A stretch of DNA of 64,000 nucleotides, taken from NCBI RefSeq assembly GCF_000209655.1, contig NC_015458.1, positions 1,116,001 through 1,180,000 of the forward strand, read 5' to 3'. Under the pieces are notes generated by a model. The model saw nothing but the letters and a program-made list of their open reading frames with translations. It was not told the DNA's origin and did not search any database. Positions 49,175 through 57,351 of the stretch are shown in pieces. The translations under genes were made by a program, and so were the position numbers. Position 1 is the stretch's first letter. Each line of letters opens with the position of its first letter. Origin of the DNA: Pusillimonas sp. T7-7 (lineage in GTDB: Bacteria > Pseudomonadota > Gammaproteobacteria > Burkholderiales > Burkholderiaceae_B).

Positions 49175-49609
49175 ATGCATAAAGTACAGCGATCCGTCCT
49201 GGTCCCGCACAGTTGCGCCCAAATGTTTGACCTGGTTGCCGACGTAGCCAAATACCCGGAATTCATGCCTTGGTGCGGCGGCACCACTGTGCATAAGCAA
49301 GATGAACACGAAATGGAGGCTTCGGTCACCATCAATATTGCCGGCATACGGCAAACGTTCACCACCCGCAACGAGCATCATCATCCCGAACTGATTACCA
49401 TCCACCTGATCGATGGCCCGTTCTCCATGCTGACGGGCACTTGGCAGTTCCAGGCCCTTGCAGAAGATGCCTGCAAGGTGGTCTATACCATGGAGTACGC
49501 TTTTTCGAGCCGAACGCTCGAAGCCGTTGTCGGCCCCATATTCAATCGTATTGCCAGTAGCTTCATCGATTCGTTCACTCAACGCGCCCTGGCGATCTAT
49601 GGGCAATAG
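49175..49609 (+). CDS. ratA: RatA/Coq10-type START-domain protein
   Basis: A 144-residue polyketide-cyclase/START-fold protein with the family motifs RSVLVPHSCAQMFDLVADV and YPEFMPWCGG. Escherichia coli RatA was described as an inhibitor of ribosome subunit association, while the close eukaryotic relatives Coq10 bind ubiquinone, which is a likely ancestral role. Position next to smpB and upstream of rnfH is conserved. The last codons overlap the start of the rnfH gene by 11 bp. Confidence 0.9.
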   Translation: MHKVQRSVLVPHSCAQMFDLVADVAKYPEFMPWCGGTTVHKQDEHEMEASVTINIAGIRQTFTTRNEHHHPELITIHLIDGPFSMLTGTWQFQALAEDACKVVYTMEYAFSSRTLEAVVGPIFNRIASSFIDSFTQRALAIYGQ

Positions 49610-49913
49610 CATCAGTATCGAAGTCGTTTACGCCCAGGCCGGCGCTGTCTGGCGCGTGGTTGTAAAGATGGCGACAGGAAGCACGGTTGAACAGGCACTG
49701 GCCGCCAGTGAGTTTGCCGAGCGTTTCCCCGCTTATCCGCAAGAGTCCCTGGCAGTGGGCATATACGGCCAGGTGCGCAAGCTGAACCAGGTCCTGGTTG
49801 ATGGCGACCGCATCGAAATATATAGACCCCTGACTTTCGACCCAATGGAGTCCAGGCGAAGACGAGCCGAGCACAGAAAAGCATTCATGACCAAGCGATT
49901 GTCACGTACATGA
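49599..49913 (+). CDS. rnfH: RnfH family ubiquitin-like-fold protein
   Basis: A small basic protein of 104 residues in the RnfH/RatB (UPF0125) family, with a beta-grasp fold. The block ISIEVVYAQAGAVWRVVVKM and LVDGDRIEIYRPLTFDPMES are characteristic. It overlaps the ratA end by 11 bp in another frame, which is typical of this pair. The biochemical role is not firmly known; it has been called an antitoxin in E. coli, but evidence for that is weak. A basic tail (RRRRAEHRKAF) is present. Confidence 0.88.
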   Translation: MGNSISIEVVYAQAGAVWRVVVKMATGSTVEQALAASEFAERFPAYPQESLAVGIYGQVRKLNQVLVDGDRIEIYRPLTFDPMESRRRRAEHRKAFMTKRLSRT

Positions 49914-50008
49914 CAAAAATAAAATCGGCAAAGCGCTATGGTTGATGACTGATACCGACCAAGACTGTGGAGCAAACCACAAGTACCATACTGCAGGAAG
50001 GAGACAAT

Positions 50009-51163
50009 ATGGAATTCCGTCTAAGCGACGAACAACAAGCCTTTGCACAGGCCGCACGCGATTATGCCGTAGGCGAGCTGGAGCCCCATGCGGCACGCTG
50101 GGATGCTGAAAGCATCTTCCCGCGTGAAGCTTTCGCACGCGCCGGCGAATTGGGCTTTTGCGCCATCTACGCACCCGAATCCATCGGAGGCCTGGGTTTG
50201 CCGCGGCTTGACGCCACGCTGGTCTTCGAAGAAATGGCTGCCTACGATCCGTCGACTACGGCTTTTCTCACCATTCACAACATGGCCACGTGGATGATAG
50301 GCTCCTGGGCAAGCGAATCCGTACGCAATGCATGGGGTCCGCAGTTGGCGGCCGGCGAAAAACTGGCTTCTTATTGTTTGACCGAGCCTGGCGCCGGCTC
50401 CGATGCTGCTTCGCTGTCTACACGTGCAGATAAAAAGGGCGCCAGCTACGTGCTGAACGGCGCCAAGGCCTTTATTTCCGGCGCTGGCGACACCGACCTG
50501 CTGGTCGTCATGGCACGTACCGGCGAGGCCGGCGCACGCGGCATTTCGGCCTTTGCGGTGCCGGCCGACACGCCGGGAATCACTTATGGCCGCAAAGAAG
50601 ACAAAATGGGCTGGAACAGCCAGTCGACACGGCCCATTACCTTCGACAACGTCGAGGTGCCTGCTGAAAACCTGTTGGGTCAGGAAGGCGAGGGTTTCAA
50701 GTTTGCCATGAAAGGTCTGGATGGTGGCCGCATCAATATCGCCACTTGCTCGGTCGGCGCGGCGCAGGGCGCCTATGACGCCGCCCGCCGCTACATGGGC
50801 GAGCGCAAGCAGTTTGGTCATGCTCTGGCCGACTTCCAGGCCTTGCAGTTCAAACTGGTCGATATGCTTACGCATATTGTCGCCTCACGGCAAATGGTGC
50901 GTCTGGCCGCGTCCAAGCTCGATGATCAAGATCCCCAGGCTTCGTCGTATTGCGCCATGGCCAAACGCCTGGCCACCGATTTATGCTTTCAGGCCTGCCT
51001 CGATGCCCAGCAAATACACGGCGGCTACGGCTATTTGAAAGACTATCCGCTTGAACGTCTGGTGCGCGACACGCGCGTGCACCAAATACTCGAAGGAACC
51101 AACGAAATCATGCGCGTCATTGTCGCGCGCCAATTACTCGAGAAAGGAGCAGACATCCGATGA
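50009..51163 (+). CDS. Acyl-CoA dehydrogenase, probably isobutyryl-CoA dehydrogenase
   Basis: FAD-dependent acyl-CoA dehydrogenase that passes electrons to ETF. The 384-residue protein has the FAD-binding YCLTEPGAGSDAASL and the C-terminal block QIHGGYGYLKDYPLERLVRD, with the catalytic Glu in ILEGTNEIMR. Context decides the substrate: the next two genes act on methacrylyl/hydroxyisobutyryl intermediates, so the enzyme probably oxidises isobutyryl-CoA in valine breakdown. The ATG at 50009 follows aaggagac (49998-50005). Its stop overlaps the next ATG (ATGA). Confidence 0.9.
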   Translation: MEFRLSDEQQAFAQAARDYAVGELEPHAARWDAESIFPREAFARAGELGFCAIYAPESIGGLGLPRLDATLVFEEMAAYDPSTTAFLTIHNMATWMIGSWASESVRNAWGPQLAAGEKLASYCLTEPGAGSDAASLSTRADKKGASYVLNGAKAFISGAGDTDLLVVMARTGEAGARGISAFAVPADTPGITYGRKEDKMGWNSQSTRPITFDNVEVPAENLLGQEGEGFKFAMKGLDGGRINIATCSVGAAQGAYDAARRYMGERKQFGHALADFQALQFKLVDMLTHIVASRQMVRLAASKLDDQDPQASSYCAMAKRLATDLCFQACLDAQQIHGGYGYLKDYPLERLVRDTRVHQILEGTNEIMRVIVARQLLEKGADIR

Positions 51164-52305
51164 ATTCCCCGGTCTTGTTCGACGAACTGGTTACGGCCGA
51201 TGGCCGCAAGGTGGGCCTGGCCACGCTGAATAGTCCGCAAACCCTGAACGGCCTGTCGCTTGATATGTGCAAGCTGCTGGCGGCCCAACTGCGGCAATGG
51301 GAGGACGACACGCAAATTGCCATGGTGGTCTTGCGAGGGGCGGGCGACAGGGCATTTTGTGCCGGCGGCGATCTGCACGGCATATACAAGGGCATGCAAG
51401 ACAACAGCAGCGGGCAAGCCTGGGACAACACCTATGCCCGCGAATTCTTCGATGTGGAATACCGGCTCGACCACCACATTCATACTTATTCCAAACCCTT
51501 GCTGTGCTGGGGCAACGGCATTGTGATGGGTGGCGGGGTAGGCTTGATGATGGGGGCCAGCCATCGTGTGGTGACCACTACCACGCGGTTTGCCATGCCG
51601 GAAATTTCGATAGGCCTTTTCCCCGATGTCGGTGGCACCTGGATGCTGTCGCGCTTGCCCGGAGGCATAGGCCTGTTTCTGGCGCTTACCGGCGCACAGC
51701 TGGGCGCAAGCGATTGCAAGCTGCTGGGCCTGGCCGACTATGCGCTGCATACAGAAGGGTGGGATGCTCTCCTGGCGGCCATCCAGGATTCGTCCTGGAG
51801 CGGCGATCGCCAGCAAGACGACGTGACGCTGCACGCTTTGCTGCTTGGCTTGCAAGTCCAGGACGCCATACAGGCGGGCCCGCTGCAAAACCACTATTCA
51901 GCAATACGGCAAGCTTGTGATGGCGCCGATTTTGACGGAATCTGCACCAATATCACCGCCTGGAAAGAAAGCGAAGATCCCTGGTTGAAACGCGCGGCCA
52001 CAACCTTTCTGGCGGGTTCGCCCGGCTCTGCACGCCTTAGCTTTTCACTGCTGCGCCGTGTACGGCTGATGTCGCTGGCCGATGTCTTCCGCCAGGAATA
52101 TATTGTATCTTTGCAGTGCGGCGTGCAGGGCGATCTGCAGGAAGGCATACGCGCCTTGCTTATCGACAAAGACAAACAGCCAAAATGGTCGCCAGCCTCG
52201 CTGGACGAGGCCTCCGATGCGTGGGTACAGCGCTTTTTCGTCGCCCCGTGGCCGGCCGATCTGGCTCATCCGCTGGCTGATCTTGGCCGCCAGGCCAGTG
52301 CCTGA
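51160..52305 (+). CDS. 3-hydroxyisobutyryl-CoA hydrolase (enoyl-CoA hydratase/isomerase family)
   Basis: Crotonase-fold protein of 381 residues, longer than ordinary enoyl-CoA hydratases and matching the hydrolase subgroup. Visible blocks are GDRAFCAGGDLHGIYKG (oxyanion hole), GIVMGGGVGLMMGASHR and TRFAMPEISIGLFPDVGGTW, with the catalytic Glu. It would release 3-hydroxyisobutyrate from its CoA ester, directly feeding the dehydrogenase encoded next. It overlaps the upstream gene by 4 bp. Enoyl-CoA hydratase activity cannot be excluded from sequence alone. Confidence 0.87.
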   Translation: MNSPVLFDELVTADGRKVGLATLNSPQTLNGLSLDMCKLLAAQLRQWEDDTQIAMVVLRGAGDRAFCAGGDLHGIYKGMQDNSSGQAWDNTYAREFFDVEYRLDHHIHTYSKPLLCWGNGIVMGGGVGLMMGASHRVVTTTTRFAMPEISIGLFPDVGGTWMLSRLPGGIGLFLALTGAQLGASDCKLLGLADYALHTEGWDALLAAIQDSSWSGDRQQDDVTLHALLLGLQVQDAIQAGPLQNHYSAIRQACDGADFDGICTNITAWKESEDPWLKRAATTFLAGSPGSARLSFSLLRRVRLMSLADVFRQEYIVSLQCGVQGDLQEGIRALLIDKDKQPKWSPASLDEASDAWVQRFFVAPWPADLAHPLADLGRQASA

Positions 52306-52345
52306 CATACTGAATTAAAGAATATTTCTACTCAAGGAGACAACA

Positions 52346-53230
52346 ATGAGTCGTATCGCATTTATTGGCTTGGGCAATATGGGCGGCCCCATGGCCTTGA
52401 ACTTGCTCAAGGCCGGGCACGAATTGGTGGTATTTGACCTGAGCGCCTCGGCGCTCAAGGCTGCGGCCGATGCCGGCGCCACAACCGCCTCGTCAGCTCA
52501 AGAGGCTGTTAAAGGCTCAGATGCCGTGGTGACCATGCTGCCGGCCAGCAAACACGTCGAGGGCTTGTACCTGGGCGATTCCGCCTTGCTGGATCATATT
52601 GCCTCGGGCACGCTGGTAATGGAGTGCAGCACCATAGCGCCTGAGTCTGCTCGAAAAGTCGCCGAAGCTGCGCGTGCGAAAGGGATACGCATGATCGACG
52701 CACCGGTTTCAGGCGGCACCGGCGGCGCCGTGGCTGGAACCCTGACGTTTATTGTGGGCGGCGAGGCCGACGACCTACAAGCCGCAATGCCTTATCTGGA
52801 AAAAATGGGCAAGAATATTTTTCATGCCGGTGCCGCAGGCGCAGGCCAGGTCGCCAAAATCTGCAATAACATGCTGCTGGGCATACTGATGGCAGGCACT
52901 TCTGAAGCGCTTGCGCTGGGCGCAGCCAATGGGCTCGACCCCAAGGTGCTATCTGACATTATTGCCAAAAGTTCCGGGCGCAACTGGGCAACCGAACTCT
53001 ACAACCCGTGGCCGGGTGTCATGGAGCACGCACCAGCCTCCAAGAACTATGCAGGCGGATTTGGTGTAGACCTGATGCTCAAGGATCTGGGCCTGGCGGC
53101 AGAGTCGGCGCTCAACTCCCGCGCCTCTGCTCCCCTGGGCGAGCTGGCTCGCAACCTATATTCATTGCATAGCGCCCAGGGCAATGGCGGCCTTGATTTC
53201 TCCAGCATTTTGAATCTGTATAAGAAATAA
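52346..53230 (+). CDS. mmsB: 3-hydroxyisobutyrate dehydrogenase
   Basis: NAD-dependent beta-hydroxyacid dehydrogenase producing methylmalonate semialdehyde in valine catabolism. The 294-residue protein begins with the NAD motif IAFIGLGNMGGPMALNLL. It has the substrate-binding block DAPVSGGTGGAVAGTL, and the catalytic Lys in GAGQVAKICNNMLLG. Aaggag precedes the start (52334-52339). It ends the three-gene valine operon; methylmalonate-semialdehyde dehydrogenase is not in the window. Confidence 0.93.
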   Translation: MSRIAFIGLGNMGGPMALNLLKAGHELVVFDLSASALKAAADAGATTASSAQEAVKGSDAVVTMLPASKHVEGLYLGDSALLDHIASGTLVMECSTIAPESARKVAEAARAKGIRMIDAPVSGGTGGAVAGTLTFIVGGEADDLQAAMPYLEKMGKNIFHAGAAGAGQVAKICNNMLLGILMAGTSEALALGAANGLDPKVLSDIIAKSSGRNWATELYNPWPGVMEHAPASKNYAGGFGVDLMLKDLGLAAESALNSRASAPLGELARNLYSLHSAQGNGGLDFSSILNLYKK

Positions 53231-53293
53231 GGACGGCATCTGTACGAACAGGGAGGCAGCCATCGACAAAGGGCTGCTGGGCTTGCGCGGCGC

Positions 53294-54340
53294 CTACGGC
53301 GCCTCAATGTCGTAGGGCAGAGGGCGCAGCTCAATAACCGGCCCGCTGGCGCTGCCCAGGCGAAAGTCCACCTGGGCCAGATCAGCCAGCTGCACTTCCA
53401 TCAGAACGTGAATAGCCCCGGTGGCGGGCTTTTCGCTGCCCTGGCTGGCACTTGCCATTCGTGCTGCATTGACGATGCGCCCCGCAGGATTATCGGGGCG
53501 TTTGGCGTCGAAGGTGTCGATGCCAGGCAAGGCGTCAACGTCAATGTCCGGGCCGTCTTGAACCACACCGTAAGCCGTGCGTCGCTTGACTGTGCCTCGG
53601 TAATGGCTGCGGGCCACGACTTCCTGGCCGGGATAGCAGCCCTTGGTGAAGCTGACGCCGTCGATCAGGTCAAGATTCAGAGTTTGCGGGATGAAGACGT
53701 CTTGGGTGGCAGCCTGCACCCAGGGCAGGCCGGCGGCAATATCGGCAGCCTGCCAGGCAGAACGGCCTGCTTCACCTGTGTCAGGAAAATAATCAGCATC
53801 GACGGCGCTTGCTGCAGCCAGCCACCAGCGTACGGGCTCGCCTTCGGCCCCGACGGCGGATATCCAGTCGCCAGCTTCAGTGTATATAACGGTGAAAGGC
53901 AATGGATTCTTGGGCAGCGTGGCGGCCTGCTCTGCCAGGATTGCACCGGCTTGGGCGCCTGTAGGCTGGGCCGGCGCAATATTTTGGCGGCTATCGGCGT
54001 CGACGGCCAGGCTTAATCCCAACACCGGGGTTTGGGTAACACTGAGCTTGGCCTTGGCCCTCAGGACAAACATGGAAAGCCGTTTGACTACGGATTCGGC
54101 AATGTCGGCCTTGATCAAGGCGCGCAGGGTGGGAACTTCGGCGCCGGACACCGGCCAAACCACCATGCTGCCCAACAGCCGGCCCTTGGCCGTACAGTAT
54201 CCGGCCAGATGAGCCTGGCCAGGAAGCAGGCTGCTGATATCGTGGCTTAACTGACCATGCAGAAACGAGGCGGCGTCGGCGCCGCTGATTTCAATGACGG
54301 CAAGATCGGAAAGCGAGGTGGCAAAAAATGAAGAACTCAT
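53294..54340 (-). CDS. ygfZ: YgfZ/GcvT-like folate-binding iron-sulfur cluster protein
   Basis: Tetrahydrofolate-binding protein of the YgfZ/IBA57 family, needed for repair or assembly of certain Fe-S enzymes. The hallmark KGCYPGQEVVARSHYRG motif is present near residue 225-241. The N-terminal GcvT-like fold has SGADAASFLHGQLSHDI. The product is 348 residues from the ATG at 54340; the longer in-frame upstream piece is unlikely to be coding. It is divergent from mltG across 213 bp that contain a palindrome. Confidence 0.9.
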   Translation of the reverse strand: MSSSFFATSLSDLAVIEISGADAASFLHGQLSHDISSLLPGQAHLAGYCTAKGRLLGSMVVWPVSGAEVPTLRALIKADIAESVVKRLSMFVLRAKAKLSVTQTPVLGLSLAVDADSRQNIAPAQPTGAQAGAILAEQAATLPKNPLPFTVIYTEAGDWISAVGAEGEPVRWWLAAASAVDADYFPDTGEAGRSAWQAADIAAGLPWVQAATQDVFIPQTLNLDLIDGVSFTKGCYPGQEVVARSHYRGTVKRRTAYGVVQDGPDIDVDALPGIDTFDAKRPDNPAGRIVNAARMASASQGSEKPATGAIHVLMEVQLADLAQVDFRLGSASGPVIELRPLPYDIEAP

Positions 54341-54497
54341 GGTTGACGACTCTTTAACAGGCCCTGAACAAAACACCAGTGTTCATGATAACAGTCTGGT
54401 CTGCTGCGCATCCGCTTGCACCCGGTTTTTGCCACCACCCGCATCCTGGATGCCGCCATGATCGCGATATATATAAAAAACCACCCCGTTTTGACCG

Positions 54498-54515
54498 ACT
54501 TTCAGGCCTGAAAGT
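54498..54515. promoter_or_regulatory. 18-bp perfect palindrome between ygfZ and mltG
   Basis: The sequence actttcagg-cctgaaagt is a perfect 18-bp palindrome with no spacer. It lies immediately after a TTGACC hexamer (54491-54496), so it would occupy the spacer of a mltG-directed promoter, a position known for activator/repressor operators. The -10 side (ttctac at about 54516) is weak. The 213-bp divergent gap otherwise holds an AT-rich stretch (gatatatataaaaaa at about 54466-54480) and no gene. Confidence 0.5.
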
Positions 54516-54553
54516 TTCTACCGGCCAGGCTCCTGGGCTACACTCGGATGCTC

Positions 54554-55564
54554 ATGAAAAAACTCAAGTTAATCGTTCTATATTTGTTGTTGGCTGCGGC
54601 TCTGGCCGCCACAGTGGTAAGCGCTGTCGCCTGGTACTGGGTCGGACAGCCCGTAACGCTGGACAGCGACCGCATCGACTACCTGGTCGAGCCCGGCAGC
54701 CGGCCCCGCACGATCGCCCAAACCATGAATAAGGCCGGCATCCATGTCAATGAAGATGCCTTCGTCATATTGGCGCGCCTTACAGGCCAGGACAAGCAGT
54801 TACAGGCAGGCGCCTACGAAGCTGTTCAAGGCGATTCCCCCCGTGTGCTGCTGGAGCGCATGGCCAGCGGCGACATGACGCAAACTCGCCTGACCCTGGT
54901 AGAAGGCTGGAGCTACAAACGTATACGCAAAGCCCTGCAAGACAATCCTGAAGTCGGACAGACCCTGGAAGGAGTGTCGGATGAGGAGCTGCTGCAGCGC
55001 CTGGGCATTACATCAACCAGCCCCGAGGGGATGTTTTACCCTGATACCTATGTATTTGCACCGGGCACATCCGATTTCCACATCTTGCGGCGTGCCTATC
55101 ATGCCCAGCAGGAAATGCTGGAGACGCTCTGGAACGAACGCGACCCGAATCTGCCCCTGAAAACCCCGTACGACGCATTGATTCTGGCTTCCATCGTGGA
55201 AAAGGAAACCGGGCACAGCGCCGATCGTGGCCGCGTTGCAGGGGTGTTCGTTAACCGGCTGCGGCTGGGCATGCCGCTGCAGACCGATCCCACCGTGATC
55301 TACGGGATGGGGGATGCTTATCAGGGCAGGATACGCAGAAAAGACCTCACGACCGATACACCCTGGAATACTTATACACGCAGCGGCCTGCCTCCGACGC
55401 CAATCGCCAGTCCGGGACGCGCTTCACTTTTGGCCACGCTGCATCCTGAAACACACAAGTTCTTGTACTTTGTGTCCCGGGGCGACGGTACCAGCGAGTT
55501 TTCAACCAATCTGGCCTCTCATAATCGTGCTGTCGCCAAGTACATACTAAAACGAGGCAGTTGA
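54554..55564 (+). CDS. mltG: Endolytic murein transglycosylase MltG (YceG-like)
   Basis: Inner-membrane lytic transglycosylase that cleaves nascent glycan strands and sets their length. The protein has an N-terminal membrane anchor (KLIVLYLLLAAALAATVVSA) and a periplasmic LysM-like domain. The YceG catalytic domain follows, with ALILASIVEKETGHSADRGR (catalytic Glu in this block), NRLRLGMPLQTDPTVIYG and SGLPPTPIASPGRASLLA. I use the Met at 54554; the ATG at 54548 adds two residues. The run mltG-tmk-holB-tatD is the standard order. Confidence 0.94.
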   Translation: MKKLKLIVLYLLLAAALAATVVSAVAWYWVGQPVTLDSDRIDYLVEPGSRPRTIAQTMNKAGIHVNEDAFVILARLTGQDKQLQAGAYEAVQGDSPRVLLERMASGDMTQTRLTLVEGWSYKRIRKALQDNPEVGQTLEGVSDEELLQRLGITSTSPEGMFYPDTYVFAPGTSDFHILRRAYHAQQEMLETLWNERDPNLPLKTPYDALILASIVEKETGHSADRGRVAGVFVNRLRLGMPLQTDPTVIYGMGDAYQGRIRRKDLTTDTPWNTYTRSGLPPTPIASPGRASLLATLHPETHKFLYFVSRGDGTSEFSTNLASHNRAVAKYILKRGS

Positions 55565-55630
55565 CGCAAACCTCATGCATTACGCTGCAAGAGTAAACTG
55601 TCAGTTGACGGACCCAAGGGTAAAGCGGAC

Positions 55631-56281
55631 ATGAACAAGGGCCTGATGATTGTTGTCGACGGAGGCAATGGCGCCGGAAAAGGCACTTGCTTGCACGACA
55701 TCGAGGCGTTTCTGAGCGGACTGGGGCTGGAAGTCGTCATGACACGCGAGCCTGGTGGCACAGCCATAGGCGAGCAAATCCGCGAAATCCTGCTGGATAA
55801 GTCCGCTGTTGAAATGTGCGACGTAACGGAGTTGATGTTGTTTGCCGCTGCGCGGGCGCAGCATGTGCGCCAGAAGATTGTTCCAGCCATCAATGCCGGC
55901 AAGGTTGTTGTTTCCGATCGTTTTGACTCGGCAACCATCAGTTTCCAGCACTACGCGCGGGGGCTGGACCTTGAGCTGATCAATAGCCTTAATGATATTG
56001 CCGTGGCGGGCCTGAGGCCCGATTTCACCATCATTCTGGATCTCGATCCAGCAGTCGGCCTGCAGCGGGTGGCATCGCGTGGCAGTGATTTTGATCGTCT
56101 TGAAAAAGAAAATCTTTCATTCCTCGAGCGCGCCCGACAGGGCTATATAAAACAGGCCTTGGCTGATCCACAGCGTTTCGCCACTGTTGACGCCTCGCAG
56201 TCGTTCGATCAGGTTCGCCACGAGGTCTTGCAACTGGTCGAGCAAGTGATCGCCAGACACAAGCAAACAAGCCATGAGTGA
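55631..56281 (+). CDS. tmk: Thymidylate kinase
   Basis: Phosphorylates dTMP to dTDP. The 216-residue protein has a P-loop (VDGGNGAGKGT), the substrate motif TREPGGTAIGEQIREILL, the DRF motif VVVSDRFDSATISFQ, and a LID region with RGSDFDRLEKENLSF. The P-loop departs from the usual E-G-x-D/E-GAGK-S/T form, having G-G-N in place of E-G-x-D/E and Gly-Thr after the Lys. The operon position between mltG and holB supports that it is the housekeeping enzyme. It overlaps the holB start by 8 bp. Confidence 0.9.
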   Translation: MNKGLMIVVDGGNGAGKGTCLHDIEAFLSGLGLEVVMTREPGGTAIGEQIREILLDKSAVEMCDVTELMLFAAARAQHVRQKIVPAINAGKVVVSDRFDSATISFQHYARGLDLELINSLNDIAVAGLRPDFTIILDLDPAVGLQRVASRGSDFDRLEKENLSFLERARQGYIKQALADPQRFATVDASQSFDQVRHEVLQLVEQVIARHKQTSHE

Positions 56282-57329
56282 TTTTGTATCTTTCCTGCCC
56301 TGGCAACAGGAACAGGCCACACGCTGGCTGGGACAGCGCGAACGCTTTGCTCACGCTTGGTTAATACACGGGCTGCCAGGGATAGGTAAACGACAGTTCG
56401 CCCTGGCTGCCGGAGCCAGTCTCCTGTGCGAAGCACCAGAGACTGGGTATGCCTGTGGCCATTGCGCAGCCTGCCTCTGGCTGAAAAGTGGGAGCCATCC
56501 CGATCTGCGGCGCATCCGGCCCGAGTCGTTGGCGCAAGAGGAAGGCGCAGTCAGCGCCACGGCAGACGACTCCGCGCCTGTCGGCGCCGCTGCCAAGAAG
56601 CAGCCCTCCAAAGAGATCAAGGTGGAGCAGTTGCGGTCGCTGCATACCTGGTTCAATACCGCCACCCACAGAGGCGGCTGGCGTGTAGCCATCCTGTATC
56701 CTGCGCGGGCAATGAACGCCATTACGGCCAATGCCTTGCTGAAGGTGCTGGAAGAGCCGCCCGCGCATACTATTTTCTTGCTTGTGGCCGATGCGCCCGA
56801 CCGTTTGCTGCCGACTCTGGTGTCGCGCTGCCGCCGTCTGCCTTTGGCGGCGCCTAGTAAAGAAGAAAGCCTGCTGTGGCTGAAAAGCGAAGGCGTTGCG
56901 GATGCCGGGCCATGGCTGGCGGCCGCGGGCGGTGCGCCCCTGCTGGCCAGGCAGCTGGCACAGTCCGGCCATAGCCCCTATCCGGATTGGTTGGTACAGT
57001 TACTGGACGATGTCATCGCCATGCCAGCCCCCGATATCGGGCCGCTGGCCGATCAGATTGAGTCGCAAGCTCCTGAAATATGGATAGACACCCTGCAACG
57101 GGCCTTTCTTGACTTGTTGCTGGCATCAAGCGGCGCTCCGATACGCTATTTTCCGTCACTGGAAAAGCAAATGGCAGCCGTGGCCGGCCGTGCCGCACCC
57201 AGCCGGCTTGCCGAAACGGCAAAATGGCTGGCCCAACAACGTGCGGTGGCGGGCCATCCCTTGAATGCCAAGCTGTTTGTACACAGCGCCCTGCAACGTG
57301 CCGTGCTGGCTTGTGCCCCGGCAAAGTAA
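56274..57329 (+). CDS. holB: DNA polymerase III delta' subunit
   Basis: Clamp-loader subunit. The 351-residue protein has a degenerate nucleotide-binding loop (HGLPGIGKRQFA) and the four zinc-binding cysteines in LCEAPETGYACGHCAACLWL (51-70). It also has the block ALLKVLEEPPAHTIFLLVAD, followed by SRCRRL. Between the zinc module and the core lies an Ala/Ser/Glu-rich stretch of about 27 residues (86-112), a variable region. It overlaps tmk by 8 bp. Confidence 0.93.
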   Translation: MSDFVSFLPWQQEQATRWLGQRERFAHAWLIHGLPGIGKRQFALAAGASLLCEAPETGYACGHCAACLWLKSGSHPDLRRIRPESLAQEEGAVSATADDSAPVGAAAKKQPSKEIKVEQLRSLHTWFNTATHRGGWRVAILYPARAMNAITANALLKVLEEPPAHTIFLLVADAPDRLLPTLVSRCRRLPLAAPSKEESLLWLKSEGVADAGPWLAAAGGAPLLARQLAQSGHSPYPDWLVQLLDDVIAMPAPDIGPLADQIESQAPEIWIDTLQRAFLDLLLASSGAPIRYFPSLEKQMAAVAGRAAPSRLAETAKWLAQQRAVAGHPLNAKLFVHSALQRAVLACAPAK

Positions 57330-57351
57330 AACATTTTTATCGAAGAGTATT

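Noticed and set aside
49175..49913. ratA-rnfH as a toxin-antitoxin system
   Set aside because: The order is a conserved housekeeping neighbourhood with smpB, the family relates to Coq10, and RnfH is not a demonstrated antitoxin. I annotate the families without a toxin role.
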